A stretch of 64,000 nucleotides of DNA from CAYRES01 sp964423425 (GCA_964423425.1 CAYRES010000001.1:310001-374000), one strand, 5' to 3'; positions 17,559-27,822 are shown, counted from the stretch's first letter. Notes: generated by a model from the sequence alone, not told the origin. Numbers and translations are program-made.

Positions 17559-18962
17559 TTGTCGACGAACCGGAAGAACATCATCATATTGGTGATCGTC
17601 GCGCTGCTTGTGGGAGCAGCCGTCTACTTCATCTACCCTCCGGGGTCGAGCACCCGCTTGGGGCTTGACCTACAGGGTGGGCTGGCCGTCATGCTCGAGG
17701 CAAAGGATTCTGAGCGCGCCCCCCGCACTGAGGAAGGCCTGCAGCAGGCCGTCAGCATCATCGGCGAGCGCATCAACCGTTTGGGCGTCACCGAGCCGGA
17801 GATCCAGCGCCAGGGCGATTGGAAGGTGAGCATCCAACTCCCGGGAATCGACAATCCGGAGCAGGCTCTCGCCCTCATCGGCAAGACGGCGCTTCTGGCC
17901 TTCTACGACGTCAACGAGCAGTTCGGCACCCCTTACGCCACCGAGGAAGAGGCGCTGGCTTCGGCCGGCGTGCAGTCCGAGGACGAGCTTCCGGCCAGCA
18001 GCAACCTCATACTCTGGCCGGGGGAGGAGAGTGGGGAGGCCGATGCCTGGTTCCTCGTGACCACCCCGCCGTTGCTCACGGGCGGCGATTTGTCGAAGGC
18101 CGGTGTCGGCTTCGACTTCAACAATATGCCCAAGATCGATATGGAGTTCACCTCCGAAGGTGCGAATACGTTTGCCGAGGTCACCGACCGTATGGCAAAG
18201 ACGGCGCAACTCACCGGGCAGACCCAGCTCTTGGCCATCGTGCTCGACAACAGAGTCGAATCAGCTCCGCGGGTCAACGAACGCATCGACGGCGGTAACG
18301 CCGAGATCACGGGCCGCTTCACGCTCGAGGAGGCCCGCCAGCTCGCGCTCGTGCTGCAGACGGGGGCCCTTCCCCTCGAACTCGAAGTCATCGATCAGCG
18401 CTCTGTGGGGGCCACCCTGGGTAGAGCGTCGCTGGAACAGGCAATGTTCGCGGGACTCATCGGCTTTGCCCTCGTCTTGGTGTTCATGGTCGCCTACTAT
18501 CGGGTCCTCGGCCTCATCGCCGACGTGGCGCTCATCATCTACGGCCTCCTCCTGTGGGGCCTCCTGAACGCCATCGGTGCCACTCTCACGCTTCCGGGCA
18601 TCGCCGGCATCGTGCTCACCCTGGGCATGGCGGTCGATGCCAACGTCATCATCTTCGCCCGTGTCAAGGAAGAGGTGCGAGCCGGGAAGACACTTCGCAC
18701 GGCGGTTGCGGCCGGCTTCAAGAAGGGCCTCCGTGCCATCATCGATGCCAATGTCACCACTCTCATCACGGCCGTCGTCCTGTTCTTCACGGCCACCGGC
18801 GGGGTGCGTGGTTTCGCGCTGACCCTGGGTATCGGCATCCTGCTCTCGATGCTCACGGCGATCATGGTCACCCGCTCAGTACTCGAACTACTCGCCCATA
18901 CCGGGCTCTTCCATAGGCTGGGGCCGCTCGGCTTGGCCCCACGGAGGGAGACGTCGGCATGA
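17559..18962 (+). CDS. secD: Protein translocase subunit SecD
   Basis: Membrane subunit that uses the proton gradient to pull secreted proteins across. The 467 residues have an N-terminal helix, then the GLDLQGG motif, the P1 periplasmic domain, and five C-terminal helices including LTLGMAVDANVIIFARVKEE. I place the start at TTG 17559 (GAAAGGG at 17545-17551, 7-nt spacer) rather than the in-frame GTG at 17523, because the upstream promoter would put the RNA 5' end next to that GTG. It overlaps secF by 4 bp. Confidence 0.94.
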   Translation: MSTNRKNIIILVIVALLVGAAVYFIYPPGSSTRLGLDLQGGLAVMLEAKDSERAPRTEEGLQQAVSIIGERINRLGVTEPEIQRQGDWKVSIQLPGIDNPEQALALIGKTALLAFYDVNEQFGTPYATEEEALASAGVQSEDELPASSNLILWPGEESGEADAWFLVTTPPLLTGGDLSKAGVGFDFNNMPKIDMEFTSEGANTFAEVTDRMAKTAQLTGQTQLLAIVLDNRVESAPRVNERIDGGNAEITGRFTLEEARQLALVLQTGALPLELEVIDQRSVGATLGRASLEQAMFAGLIGFALVLVFMVAYYRVLGLIADVALIIYGLLLWGLLNAIGATLTLPGIAGIVLTLGMAVDANVIIFARVKEEVRAGKTLRTAVAAGFKKGLRAIIDANVTTLITAVVLFFTATGGVRGFALTLGIGILLSMLTAIMVTRSVLELLAHTGLFHRLGPLGLAPRRETSA

Positions 18963-19852
18963 GAGTCTATCCGTTCATGCGCTACAAGACGTGGTACCTG
19001 GTTGTCCTGGGTCTGGTCACCCTGCTCGGCATCCTGGGAGTGTTCATCATCGGCCTTCAGTTGGGCATTGAGTTCCAGGGTGGCGCGCGGGTGGAGGTCA
19101 GGTTCACCGAACCCGCTACCACCTCCGATGTGCGCAGCCAGGTGGAGGCCGTGGGGGTGACCGGGGCGGTCGTGCAGCCCGTGGGCGCCGATTCCTTTCT
19201 CATCACGTCGGCGGCCATGACCGATGAGCAGTTCAATCAACTCATCGACGCTATGCACGACTCTTACGGAGCCGACAAGGCGGCGGCTTCTCTTGAGAGA
19301 GTGGGTCCAAGCTTCGGCCGCGAGACCGCCCAGAGGGCGCTCATCGCAGTGCTGATATCCATCGTGGTGATGATCGGCTATATCAGTTGGCGATTCGAGT
19401 TCAAGTACGCGTTGTGTGCGATCGTCGCTCTCATCCACGACGTGGCGCTTACGCTGGGCATCTACTCGGTCACCGGCCGTTTGGTGACCACCGCTACTGT
19501 TGCCGCCATCCTCACCATCCTGGGTTACTCAGTCAACGACACCATCATCGTCTTCGACCGCATTCGTGAGAACACCCCCCTCATGAAGCGGGAGACCTAC
19601 TCGGACATGGTCGACCTCTCCATCAGGCAGACCATCGTTCGCTCCATCAACACCTCGCTCACCACACTCTTGCCCGTCACGAGCATCCTCCTCTTCGGCG
19701 GGGCCACGTTGAAGGACTTCGCGTTCGCTCTCTTCATCGGCATTCTGGCCGGGGCCTACTCATCCATCTTTGTGGCCTCCCCGCTTCTTGTGATCTTGAA
19801 GCAGCGCGAGAAGCGGTATCGCAAGCGCCTCGAAGCAGCGAAGAACTCCTGA
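18959..19852 (+). CDS. secF: Protein translocase subunit SecF
   Basis: Partner of SecD. The 297 residues show the first helix, the GIEFQGGARVEVRF segment, and later the conserved helix pair with GYSVNDTIIVFDRIREN. Six membrane helices are visible. The ATG overlaps the secD stop, indicating coupled synthesis. Confidence 0.96.
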   Translation: MRVYPFMRYKTWYLVVLGLVTLLGILGVFIIGLQLGIEFQGGARVEVRFTEPATTSDVRSQVEAVGVTGAVVQPVGADSFLITSAAMTDEQFNQLIDAMHDSYGADKAAASLERVGPSFGRETAQRALIAVLISIVVMIGYISWRFEFKYALCAIVALIHDVALTLGIYSVTGRLVTTATVAAILTILGYSVNDTIIVFDRIRENTPLMKRETYSDMVDLSIRQTIVRSINTSLTTLLPVTSILLFGGATLKDFAFALFIGILAGAYSSIFVASPLLVILKQREKRYRKRLEAAKNS

Positions 19853-20056
19853 GGCACACCTCTCCGGCCGCACGCCTCTCCGGCCAAGCGCTCACGTGCC
19901 CATCATCCCCGGCCTGTCGCACTGGGGTCTTCGGGCCGGCGCCGCTCCGCGCATCCGGGTCACACTCCAGGTGTTCACCCAGAGGGGAGAGGGTAGGTGT
20001 AGACTGAATGCGAGCACTGCCGGGACCATCTCCGTCTAGGGAAAGGGTGAAGACCA

Positions 20057-20467
20057 ATGGTCGATACCGGGAGCGACACCGGCGCAGGAGCGCCGCAGGA
20101 GACCAGTTCGGGGGTACAGGTCAGAGACCTTCTTGAGAAGGCCTTTCTGCTCGGCGTGGGGGCCGCCACCATCACCTTCGAGAGAGCCGGGGTGGTGGTG
20201 GACGACTTCGTGAAGCGTGGGCATATCTCGGCGGAAGAAGGGCGCAAGCTGGCCGAGGAAGTGAGCGAGCGCAGCCGGGAGGAGATCAGCCATGTGCTCG
20301 GCCGCATGCAGACGGGTGTAGAGTCGACCTATCGCGATGCCGGCCTGGCCACCAAGAGAGACTACGAGGATCTCGACTTCCGCATTCGCCAACTGGAGCA
20401 TCGGGTGCGGCTGCTGGAGGAGTCGGCTGATGCGGCGTCGTCAGAGTCCGCGCATACCGCCGTCTGA
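20057..20467 (+). CDS. Phasin-like small helical protein
   Basis: A 136-residue soluble helical protein. It opens with a low-complexity, Ser/Gly-rich stretch, then DLLEKAFLLGVGAATITFERA, an amphipathic helix, and ends with a coiled coil (DYEDLDFRIRQLEHRVRLLEE). It looks like the short phasin-related proteins (PhaF/PhaI family) found in many bacteria, whose polymer-granule role is unproven in actinobacteria. AAAGGG lies before the ATG. It precedes a UbiB-type gene, a pairing I believe recurs in other genomes. No polyhydroxyalkanoate synthase is in the window. Confidence 0.65.
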   Translation: MVDTGSDTGAGAPQETSSGVQVRDLLEKAFLLGVGAATITFERAGVVVDDFVKRGHISAEEGRKLAEEVSERSREEISHVLGRMQTGVESTYRDAGLATKRDYEDLDFRIRQLEHRVRLLEESADAASSESAHTAV

Positions 20468-20494
20468 CGGCGCGGCCTCACGGCTATCGGCATA

Positions 20495-22171
20495 ATGGCG
20501 CCACTGCGCAGACGATACGGGTTTTCCCGCATAAGGAATCTGGAGCGGATAGGAGCGATCGCCCAAGTCGCCGTCAAGCACGGGTTCGGCTACGTCATCG
20601 AACACTACCACCTCTGGAACCTCGTTCCCGGTCGAAGAAGGGTTGACCCGGTGCCGCCCGACCGGGGTCGCAGGGTACGCTCCATGCTCGAGGAGCTCGG
20701 CCCCACGTTCGTGAAGTTCGGGCAGCTTCTCAGTACCAGGCCCGACCTGATCCCCGCCGACATCATAGAGGAGCTCGTCAAGCTGCGCGATCAGGTGTCG
20801 ACCTTCGACGCCGAGGAGGCCGCCGCCGTGATCGAGGAGGAGTTCGGGCTCACCCTTGAGCGGGTGTTCGAGGAGATCAGCGACGAGCCGATAGCCGCCG
20901 CCTCGATCGGCCAGGTGTACAGGGCGGTGCTACCCGGTGGGCGGGCCGCCATGGTGAAGGTGCAACGGCCCGAGGCGGCCACTCGCGTCCGGCAGGACGT
21001 GGATCTCTTCTACCAGATCGCGCGGATGGTGCGCGACCAGGCGGGCGGCCAGATGGTGGTCGATCCCATCGAGCTGGTGGACGAGTTCGCGAGGGCGGTG
21101 TCCCGGGAGCTCGACTACACCCTCGAAGCGCGTAACGCCGAGCGTCTGCACAAGCTCTTCGCGGACAGCGAGAGTGTGGTTGTTCCCCGGGTGATCCGGC
21201 CGTTGACAACACGCCGGGTGCTCACCCTGGAATTCATTGACGGGCCCACCATGAACGAAATGTCGTTGTCCGACCTCACTCTGCGCGAGCGGAGGGATCT
21301 TGCCGAGACGCTGACTCACACCTGGTTCAAGCAGGTTCTGTCCTACGGTTTCTTCCATGCAGATCCTCACCCGGCGAACATCGTCTTCCTCTCGCCGGAG
21401 CGTATCGGCCTGCTTGACTTCGGGGTGTGCGGCGCCTTGTCGGAAGCGGACATGGAGAACGGCCTGCGCTTGTTTACCGAGATACTGGATCGCGAAGGAT
21501 ACGGAGTGAAGAAGACGCTCCGGAGACTCGGTATCCGCTGGGGGGCGGGCAAGGACGCAGCGATGGACTCCGCCATCGAAGATGTGTTCAGCCGGTACTA
21601 CGGGGCCGCGATGTCCGAAGTGGACCCGGCTGAACTGTTGCACGACGCCTTCACGCTTGCGCGAGTGGTGGAGGCCAAGATACCTTCGCGCTTTCTGCTT
21701 CTCGAGAAGACCCTCATCACCCTCGAAGGTGTCGTGACAGAGCTGTACCCGGACCTCAACCTGTTTGAAGTGGGACGCCCCTATGCACGTTCTCTCATGC
21801 TGCGCCGGGCCATGCCCGACGCGGTTCTTGGCCGGGCAGCCCGCAATGTGACCGCATACCGGGAAGCTCTCGAGAACTATCCCTTTCAGGTGCGTGACCT
21901 CTTCGACCAGATCAATCGTGGAGAACTACGCATCAACTTCCTCCACCGCGGGCTCGATGCGTTCGGTCACAAGCTCGACATACTCACCAACCGGGTGGTC
22001 GTGGCCCTGGTGGTGGCCACGCTGGCCCTCGCGAGTGCCATCGTCGCCGTGTTCGTGGAGGAGGGCCCGAAACTCGCCGGTCTGTCCATCTGGGGCGTAC
22101 CCGGCTTCTTGGGGGCCTTCCTTTTCGGTGCGTGGCTGGTGTGGGCCATCTTCCGCTCCGGGCGGCTCTAG
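20495..22171 (+). CDS. ABC1/ADCK/UbiB family atypical kinase
   Basis: A 558-residue member of the UbiB/COQ8 family. It shows the KFGQLLSTR motif, the alanine-rich loop AAASIGQVYRA in place of the glycine loop, HADPHPANI for the catalytic loop, LLDFGVCG as the metal-binding DFG, and two C-terminal membrane helices. In quinone-using proteobacteria the family supports ubiquinone synthesis; in actinobacteria its substrate is unknown, and lipid or quinone handling at the membrane is likely. The gene stands 27 bp after the phasin-like gene. Confidence 0.88.
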   Translation: MAPLRRRYGFSRIRNLERIGAIAQVAVKHGFGYVIEHYHLWNLVPGRRRVDPVPPDRGRRVRSMLEELGPTFVKFGQLLSTRPDLIPADIIEELVKLRDQVSTFDAEEAAAVIEEEFGLTLERVFEEISDEPIAAASIGQVYRAVLPGGRAAMVKVQRPEAATRVRQDVDLFYQIARMVRDQAGGQMVVDPIELVDEFARAVSRELDYTLEARNAERLHKLFADSESVVVPRVIRPLTTRRVLTLEFIDGPTMNEMSLSDLTLRERRDLAETLTHTWFKQVLSYGFFHADPHPANIVFLSPERIGLLDFGVCGALSEADMENGLRLFTEILDREGYGVKKTLRRLGIRWGAGKDAAMDSAIEDVFSRYYGAAMSEVDPAELLHDAFTLARVVEAKIPSRFLLLEKTLITLEGVVTELYPDLNLFEVGRPYARSLMLRRAMPDAVLGRAARNVTAYREALENYPFQVRDLFDQINRGELRINFLHRGLDAFGHKLDILTNRVVVALVVATLALASAIVAVFVEEGPKLAGLSIWGVPGFLGAFLFGAWLVWAIFRSGRL

Positions 22172-22262
22172 CCGGGGGAGGGACGGCCCGCCGCCGTGTT
22201 CGGTCCGGGGGTGGCGGTATACTGCCCTCGACATCAATGTGGCTCTTCGAGAGGGATGATTC

Positions 22263-24794
22263 GTGTTCAACCGTTTCGACTGGAAGACGGCCCCGTGCTC
22301 GTTCGACGCGGCTGAGAGTATAGCTGCGGAGTTGCATCTGCCTCCTCTCGTGGGTACCGTGCTGGCCCGCCGGGGCTTCTCCACCGCGGCTGAGGCCCGG
22401 GCCTTCTTGGACGTGAATCCCCACGTTCCCGATCCCTTTCTCCTTGAGGGCATGGAGGCGGCTACGGCCGCACTCGAGCAGGCCCTTGGGTCCCGTCGGC
22501 GTATCGTCGTCCACGGTGACTACGATGCCGACGGTCTCTCGGCGGCTGCGCTCATGGTCTTGGAGTTGCGCCGGTTGGGAGGGCGGTGCGAGGCGTACAT
22601 CCCCCAGCGTTTCCGCGAAGGCTACGGCCTGTCCGAGACGGCGGTCCGCGCCATAGCCGCGGAAGGTGATGCTCTCCTCGTCACCGTCGACTGCGGCGTC
22701 AATTACCCGGCCGAAGTTGCGCTGGCCCTCGAGCTTGGCCTCGAGGTGGTGGTGACCGACCACCACGAGCTCGGCGAGGTCTTGCCTTCATGCCCAGTGG
22801 TGCACCAACAACTCGGTTCGTATCCAGGCGCCGAACTCTGCGGGGTCGGCGTGGCGCTGAAGACTCTGCACGGGCTTCACGCGCGAATGGGCACGGCTGA
22901 GCGCACACTGCTCCCCGAAGCTCTGCTCGAGTATCTGGACATCGTGGCTCTCGGCACCGTCGCTGATATCGTCCCCCTGCGAGGCGAGAACCGCTACTAC
23001 GTTCAGGAAGGTCTCCGGCGTCTCAGGTGGAGCACACGTCCGGGCCTTCGCACTCTGGCGAGAGTGGCGGGTGGTGCGGCTGCCGGCGACGCCTCCAGTA
23101 TCGGCTTCCGCCTGGCTCCTCGTATCAACGCCGCCGGCCGCATGGGCGACCCGACCAAGGCGCTTGCCCTGCTCCTCACCGACGACGAAACGGAAGCCGC
23201 CGCGCTGGCTCTCGAGCTCCACGAACTCAACCTGGTACGCCAAGCCACCGAGCGCGACATCATGGCGGGCGCTCAGGCCGACATCGAGGCCCTGCCCGCT
23301 CTCCCTCCTGTCCTGGTGCTTGCCCACGAGCAATGGCACGAAGGTGTGGTCGGCATCGTCGCCTCCCGTTTGGTGGAGCGCTTTCATCGGCCGGTCGTGC
23401 TGCTGGCCGTGAAGGAGGGCCGGGCGCGGGGCTCCGGCCGCAGTATCACCCGGTACGACCTCATGGAGGGGCTCAGGTATTGCAGCGATCTCCTGACGGT
23501 CTTCGGGGGGCACAGCCAGGCCGCCGGCCTTACCCTGAGCGCCGAGAACATCGACCTCTTTGCCGACCGGCTGCGCGATCACGCGGCGAGCCACCTTCGC
23601 CCCGAAGACTTGGTCCCCGCCTTCGCTCCCGATGCGGTGGTGTGCGGCGAGGAGCTCACTCTGGAAACGGCTGAGGGTCTTGCCCGTCTGGCGCCGTTCG
23701 GGAGCGGGAACCCACCGGTCAGGCTCTTGGCTGTGGGGGTCGATCTGAAGGAGCCACAACTCACCCGCACCGGCGACCATCTTCGCTGCAGCCTCGAGGT
23801 GGACGGTATTCGCACCAAGGGCATTGGTTTCCGCCTCGGGCCGGCGCTCGAGAAGCTCGAGGGCGTCACGGGGAGGGTGCATGCAGCCTTCGAGTTGGGC
23901 ATCAACGAATGGAACGGCCTTTCCCGCCCCGAGCTCGTGCTCCACAGCCTATATGAGAGCGAGGACAGGGGAGAGGCGGCACTCGGTTGCACGCCCCAGT
24001 GCCCGTTCCTCGACGAGCCGTCATCCGGGGCTCCATGCGCACATTGCGCCGACCCGTATGCGGGTCTCTACCGCGAATCCTTGCCTACAGGTGGCGGCGT
24101 GCGCAGAGGCGCTCCCTCGTATTCACGCATTGCGCAGATACTCTCGTGCGGTGAGCCCGCAGCGATCATCAGTGCCTCGGTACCGATACGGCTCCGGGCG
24201 GTGGTGGCCGCCCTTCCCCTGGCCAATCTCGGCGTGGGGGGGGTGGACTGCGTGAGCCGCCTGTGCTGGCGCACGCGGTCGCTTGAGTTGAGGCCCGACG
24301 CCCTGCTGTTCGCCGACTGGACGGCGGTACTGCGAAGAAGCGAACTCCTCGAGGGCAAGGCGCACGTGGTGGTGCTCGATCCGCCCTACAGTCACAGTCA
24401 TACGCACGTGCTGTCCCAGGCGGCCGGCAGTGGCTCGCGCATCCACTGCCTCTACGGCGAGCGAGAACGGGAGTTCACGGCCAATCTCCTCAAGTTCATG
24501 CTCCACCCTCGCCCGGCCATGGTGGGCGTGTACCGGGCCCTGGCCGAGATCGGCCCTGGTGATGCGTGTGCCCCGGGGGAAGTCCTTCGGCAGGCGGCTC
24601 AAGCCATGTGGGAGAGCCAAGGCTTCCAACCCGCCTTTGACGAGTTGCACCTCGCATGGCGTATCCTTAGAGATATGGGTATAGGCGACGGTGACAGGCA
24701 GAAACAACCAACACGCGAGCCCGAGGATGTGGGCTTGTTCAGAGAGGCGGTCGCATCGTACCAGGAGGCGGTGGGGCTGTGCCGCACGCTGTAG
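22263..24794 (+). CDS. recJ: Single-stranded-DNA exonuclease RecJ, long form
   Basis: 5'-3' exonuclease of DHH type used in recombination and mismatch repair. The 843 residues contain HGDYDADG (motif I), TVDCGV, VTDHHE and GGHSQAAGLT. The extra 270 residues at the C terminus correspond in place to the RecJ C-terminal domain of firmicutes, but include a four-cysteine cluster (encoded about 23,984-24,053). A TATACT at 22218-22223 could be its -10, with no clear -35. The recJ end overlaps the relA start by 16 bp. Confidence 0.93.
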   Translation: MFNRFDWKTAPCSFDAAESIAAELHLPPLVGTVLARRGFSTAAEARAFLDVNPHVPDPFLLEGMEAATAALEQALGSRRRIVVHGDYDADGLSAAALMVLELRRLGGRCEAYIPQRFREGYGLSETAVRAIAAEGDALLVTVDCGVNYPAEVALALELGLEVVVTDHHELGEVLPSCPVVHQQLGSYPGAELCGVGVALKTLHGLHARMGTAERTLLPEALLEYLDIVALGTVADIVPLRGENRYYVQEGLRRLRWSTRPGLRTLARVAGGAAAGDASSIGFRLAPRINAAGRMGDPTKALALLLTDDETEAAALALELHELNLVRQATERDIMAGAQADIEALPALPPVLVLAHEQWHEGVVGIVASRLVERFHRPVVLLAVKEGRARGSGRSITRYDLMEGLRYCSDLLTVFGGHSQAAGLTLSAENIDLFADRLRDHAASHLRPEDLVPAFAPDAVVCGEELTLETAEGLARLAPFGSGNPPVRLLAVGVDLKEPQLTRTGDHLRCSLEVDGIRTKGIGFRLGPALEKLEGVTGRVHAAFELGINEWNGLSRPELVLHSLYESEDRGEAALGCTPQCPFLDEPSSGAPCAHCADPYAGLYRESLPTGGGVRRGAPSYSRIAQILSCGEPAAIISASVPIRLRAVVAALPLANLGVGGVDCVSRLCWRTRSLELRPDALLFADWTAVLRRSELLEGKAHVVVLDPPYSHSHTHVLSQAAGSGSRIHCLYGEREREFTANLLKFMLHPRPAMVGVYRALAEIGPGDACAPGEVLRQAAQAMWESQGFQPAFDELHLAWRILRDMGIGDGDRQKQPTREPEDVGLFREAVASYQEAVGLCRTL

Positions 24795-27055
24795 ACAAGG
24801 GGTCGAAGAGGCAAGTGGAAGAACAGATGGCAGGCGAGGGTGAGGCGCCTGCCAGTCAGGAGCTGAACGCCGAAGCACGCGGACTGCTCGACGATCTGTT
24901 CCGCGCCATTGTGCGGTACAACCCCAACTTCGACCGCGACCTGATTCAGCGCTCCTTCGAGTTGGCCGTCTATCAGCACCGCGAACAGCGCCGTGCGAGC
25001 GGCCAATACTACATCTACCACCCGGCTGGAACAGCCCGCGTCTGTGCCGACCTGAGGCTTGATTCGGCCACCATCGCAGCGGCATTGCTGCACGACGTCG
25101 TCGAGGACACCGACATGTCCATCGACGTCATCAGTGAGCAGTTCGGTGACGAGGTGGCCCTCCTGGTCGACGGTGTGACCAAGCTTGGCCAGATGTCCTT
25201 CAAGAGCGTTGAGGAGGAACAGGCCGAGAACTATCGCAAGATGATCCTCGCGATGGCCAAGGACATCCGCGTGGTCCTCATCAAGTTGGCCGACCGGTTG
25301 CACAACATGCGCACGCTCTCCTACTTGGGCAAAGAGAAGCAGATCGAGAAGGCGAAGGAGACACTCGAGATCTACGCCCCACTGGCGCATCGGCTCGGTA
25401 TCGAATCCATTCGCTGGGAGTTGGAAGACCTGGCCTTCCAGACCCTCCACCCGCGGAAGTATCAAGAGATACAGCACATGGTGGCGCAGCGCCGCGTTGA
25501 TCGCGAGAGGTACATCGAGGATGCCGCCGCCCAGCTCCGAGCCGAACTGAACAGGCTTCACATCGATGCAGATATCTCCGGCCGGGCGAAGCACTTCTAT
25601 TCCATCTACGACAAGATGGTGCGCCGGGGCAAGGAGTTCAACGAGATATACGATCTCACCGCCCTAAGAGCGATAGTCAGCTCCGTACGTGACTGCTACG
25701 CCACCCTGGGAGTCATTCACTCCATGTGGAAGCCCGTGCCGGGCCGCTTCAAAGACTACATCGCCATGCCCAAGTTCAATATGTACCAGTCTCTTCACAC
25801 GACCGTCATCGGGCCGCAGGGCAAGCCGCTCGAGATACAGGTGCGCACGCGCGAGATGCACGAGACGGCTGAGTACGGCATCGCCGCCCACTGGATCTAC
25901 AAGGAGAAGGCCGCCGACGGGAGCAGGGGTGAGGGCAGTCTCGACAAGCTCCAGTGGCTGCGCCAGATAATCGACTGGCAATCAGATACCGCCGACGCCT
26001 CTGAGTTCATGGAATCGCTCCGGGTGGATCTGTTCCAAGACGAGGTCTATGTGTTCACCCCCAAAGGAGAGGTGAGGAGCCTCCCCGCGGGCTCCACGCC
26101 GGTCGATTTCGCCTACGCCATTCACACCGATGTGGGGCACCGCTGTGTGGGTGCCCGTGTGAACGGCCGTATCGTGCCGCTCACCTATCGTCTGCAATCG
26201 GGCGACATCGTCGAGATACTCACCTCCAAGACACCCCAGGGGCCGTCTCGCGACTGGCTCACCTTTGTGAAGAGCACTTCGGCCCGTAACCGCATCCGCC
26301 AGTGGTTCAAGAGAGAACGCCGGGAGGACTCCCAGCATCAAGGCAAAGATGCCCTACTCGAATCACTCCGCAAACATGGCTTGCCTGCCCAGAAGCTCAT
26401 CAATTCCGAGACTCTCAACGATGTCATCAAAGACATGGGTTTCCAGAAGCGTGATGACTTCTTCGTGAGCATAGGCACCGGCAAGACGCCCGCGCAGCAG
26501 GTCATCGGCAAGCTCATGCCCCGTTTGGACAAGAGCTTCGCCGAGATGAAGCCAGACCTGGTGCCTGCCTTCCAGAAGCGTCCCCGGCCGCACCCCGCCA
26601 AAGAGGGCATGGGGGTGAGAGTAGAGGGCATGGACGATGTGGCGGTGAGGGTTCCACAGTGCTGCCGGCCGGTACCGGGAGACGATGTCGTCGGATACAT
26701 CTCTTTGGGCCGGGGTGTCACCATTCACCGGCGCGATTGTCCTAACGTGAAGGCGCTTGAGAAGAACCCCGAGCGCTTCGTGCCGGTCAGCTGGGATATG
26801 TCGAGCGTGGGGCCGTTCCTGGTGGAGATCATGATCGAGGCTCATGATCGCCAGCACCTCCTCGAAGACATCAGCCGGGCGCTCAGTGAATGCAACGTCA
26901 ACATCATGGCTGCCACCATTCAGACCACAGGCGACAACCAGGTGAAGGACCGCTTTGTCTTCGAAGTGCCCGAGATCGACTACCTCGACTCCGTTCTGCA
27001 GCGCATACGCCGCATCGACACGGTATACGACGCCTATCGCATCACCCCCAACTGA
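24779..27055 (+). CDS. relA: Bifunctional (p)ppGpp synthetase/hydrolase RelA/SpoT
   Basis: Makes and degrades the alarmone (p)ppGpp. The 758 residues have an HD hydrolase domain with intact LLHDVVEDT and DRLHNMRTL, a synthetase domain with DLTALRAIV and MYQSLHTTV, then TGS and ACT domains at the C terminus. This indicates a dual-function Rel enzyme. I use GTG 24779 (AGGAGG 10 nt upstream, overlapping recJ); ATG 24827 with GGAAG is an alternative that trims 16 non-conserved residues. A small hairpin follows the stop. Confidence 0.96.
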   Translation: MPHAVDKGSKRQVEEQMAGEGEAPASQELNAEARGLLDDLFRAIVRYNPNFDRDLIQRSFELAVYQHREQRRASGQYYIYHPAGTARVCADLRLDSATIAAALLHDVVEDTDMSIDVISEQFGDEVALLVDGVTKLGQMSFKSVEEEQAENYRKMILAMAKDIRVVLIKLADRLHNMRTLSYLGKEKQIEKAKETLEIYAPLAHRLGIESIRWELEDLAFQTLHPRKYQEIQHMVAQRRVDRERYIEDAAAQLRAELNRLHIDADISGRAKHFYSIYDKMVRRGKEFNEIYDLTALRAIVSSVRDCYATLGVIHSMWKPVPGRFKDYIAMPKFNMYQSLHTTVIGPQGKPLEIQVRTREMHETAEYGIAAHWIYKEKAADGSRGEGSLDKLQWLRQIIDWQSDTADASEFMESLRVDLFQDEVYVFTPKGEVRSLPAGSTPVDFAYAIHTDVGHRCVGARVNGRIVPLTYRLQSGDIVEILTSKTPQGPSRDWLTFVKSTSARNRIRQWFKRERREDSQHQGKDALLESLRKHGLPAQKLINSETLNDVIKDMGFQKRDDFFVSIGTGKTPAQQVIGKLMPRLDKSFAEMKPDLVPAFQKRPRPHPAKEGMGVRVEGMDDVAVRVPQCCRPVPGDDVVGYISLGRGVTIHRRDCPNVKALEKNPERFVPVSWDMSSVGPFLVEIMIEAHDRQHLLEDISRALSECNVNIMAATIQTTGDNQVKDRFVFEVPEIDYLDSVLQRIRRIDTVYDAYRITPN

Positions 27056-27140
27056 GCCGGCGGCTCGCCGTGGGGTCAGGGCAGCCCGGGCATGACTGGC
27101 GGCTGTGGCGCGGGCCTGGAAAAGCGTCGGACGGCCCCTT

Positions 27141-27149
27141 TGCTACAAT
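27141..27149 (+). promoter_or_regulatory. Extended -10 promoter before the metallohydrolase-hisS-aspS genes
   Basis: TGC followed by TACAAT (27144-27149) forms an extended -10 element that can work without a good -35. It lies 38 nt before the start codon, which is preceded by GGAGGT at 27172-27177. Confidence 0.5.
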
Positions 27150-27186
27150 AGCGCGGGTCCACTGAACAATTGGAGGTCACCCTCTC

Positions 27187-27822
27187 ATGAATATCGTCTG
27201 CATGCCCGTCGGCCCCATTCAGGGCAATTGCTACATAGTAAGCGATGACAACAACGTGGCCTGTGCCATCGATCCCGGCGGCGAGCCTGATCGCATCGTG
27301 CTGACCGCCGCCAAGAGGCAGCTCACGATCACCCATATCCTTCTCACGCACGGTCACTTTGACCACATGGCTGCCGCCGGCGCGGTGGCCAAGGCCACCG
27401 GCGCCGTCGTCTGCTGTGCGCCGGAAGTGGCGCCGATGGTGCGTGATCCCGATCGGCACATCCCATTCCCTGGCTTCGGTGGTGTGCCCGCCTATGAGCC
27501 CGACGTCCTCCTCGCGGACGGCGATACGGTGACCTTCGGCGATCTGGAGGCCGAAGCCATCTACACTCCGGGCCACTCCCCCGGTGACACCACGTTCGAC
27601 ATCGCGGGCAGCCTGTTCTGCGGCGATCTGCTCTTCTTCCGCTCGGTGGGCCGTACCGACTTGGAGGGAGGCGATTTCGATACGCTCCTACGCTCGGTGA
27701 AGAGGCTCATCGACCTGTATCCGCCCGACACCCCCGTGTACCCCGGCCACATGCAGGCAACCACGCTCGGGGGAGAGCTCGCCGCAAACCCCTTCCTGCG
27801 GGGGTTGGCTCCCCGTGGCTGA
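27187..27822 (+). CDS. MBL-fold metallohydrolase (glyoxalase II-like)
   Basis: A 211-residue metallo-beta-lactamase-fold protein with the HGHFDH metal motif at residues 55-60, a second ligand region TPGHSPGDTTF, the bridging Asp in CGDLLF, and a C-terminal YPGH. It resembles the YcbL-type glyoxalase II-like enzymes that lie between relA and hisS in many bacteria. The probable activity is thioester hydrolysis, such as lactoyl-thiol, but the true thiol is unknown. It overlaps hisS by 8 bp. Confidence 0.9.
   Translation: MNIVCMPVGPIQGNCYIVSDDNNVACAIDPGGEPDRIVLTAAKRQLTITHILLTHGHFDHMAAAGAVAKATGAVVCCAPEVAPMVRDPDRHIPFPGFGGVPAYEPDVLLADGDTVTFGDLEAEAIYTPGHSPGDTTFDIAGSLFCGDLLFFRSVGRTDLEGGDFDTLLRSVKRLIDLYPPDTPVYPGHMQATTLGGELAANPFLRGLAPRG

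Noticed and set aside
20495..22171. UbiB as evidence of ubiquinone synthesis
   Set aside because: The family is wide and present in organisms using menaquinone; no other ubiquinone gene is visible.
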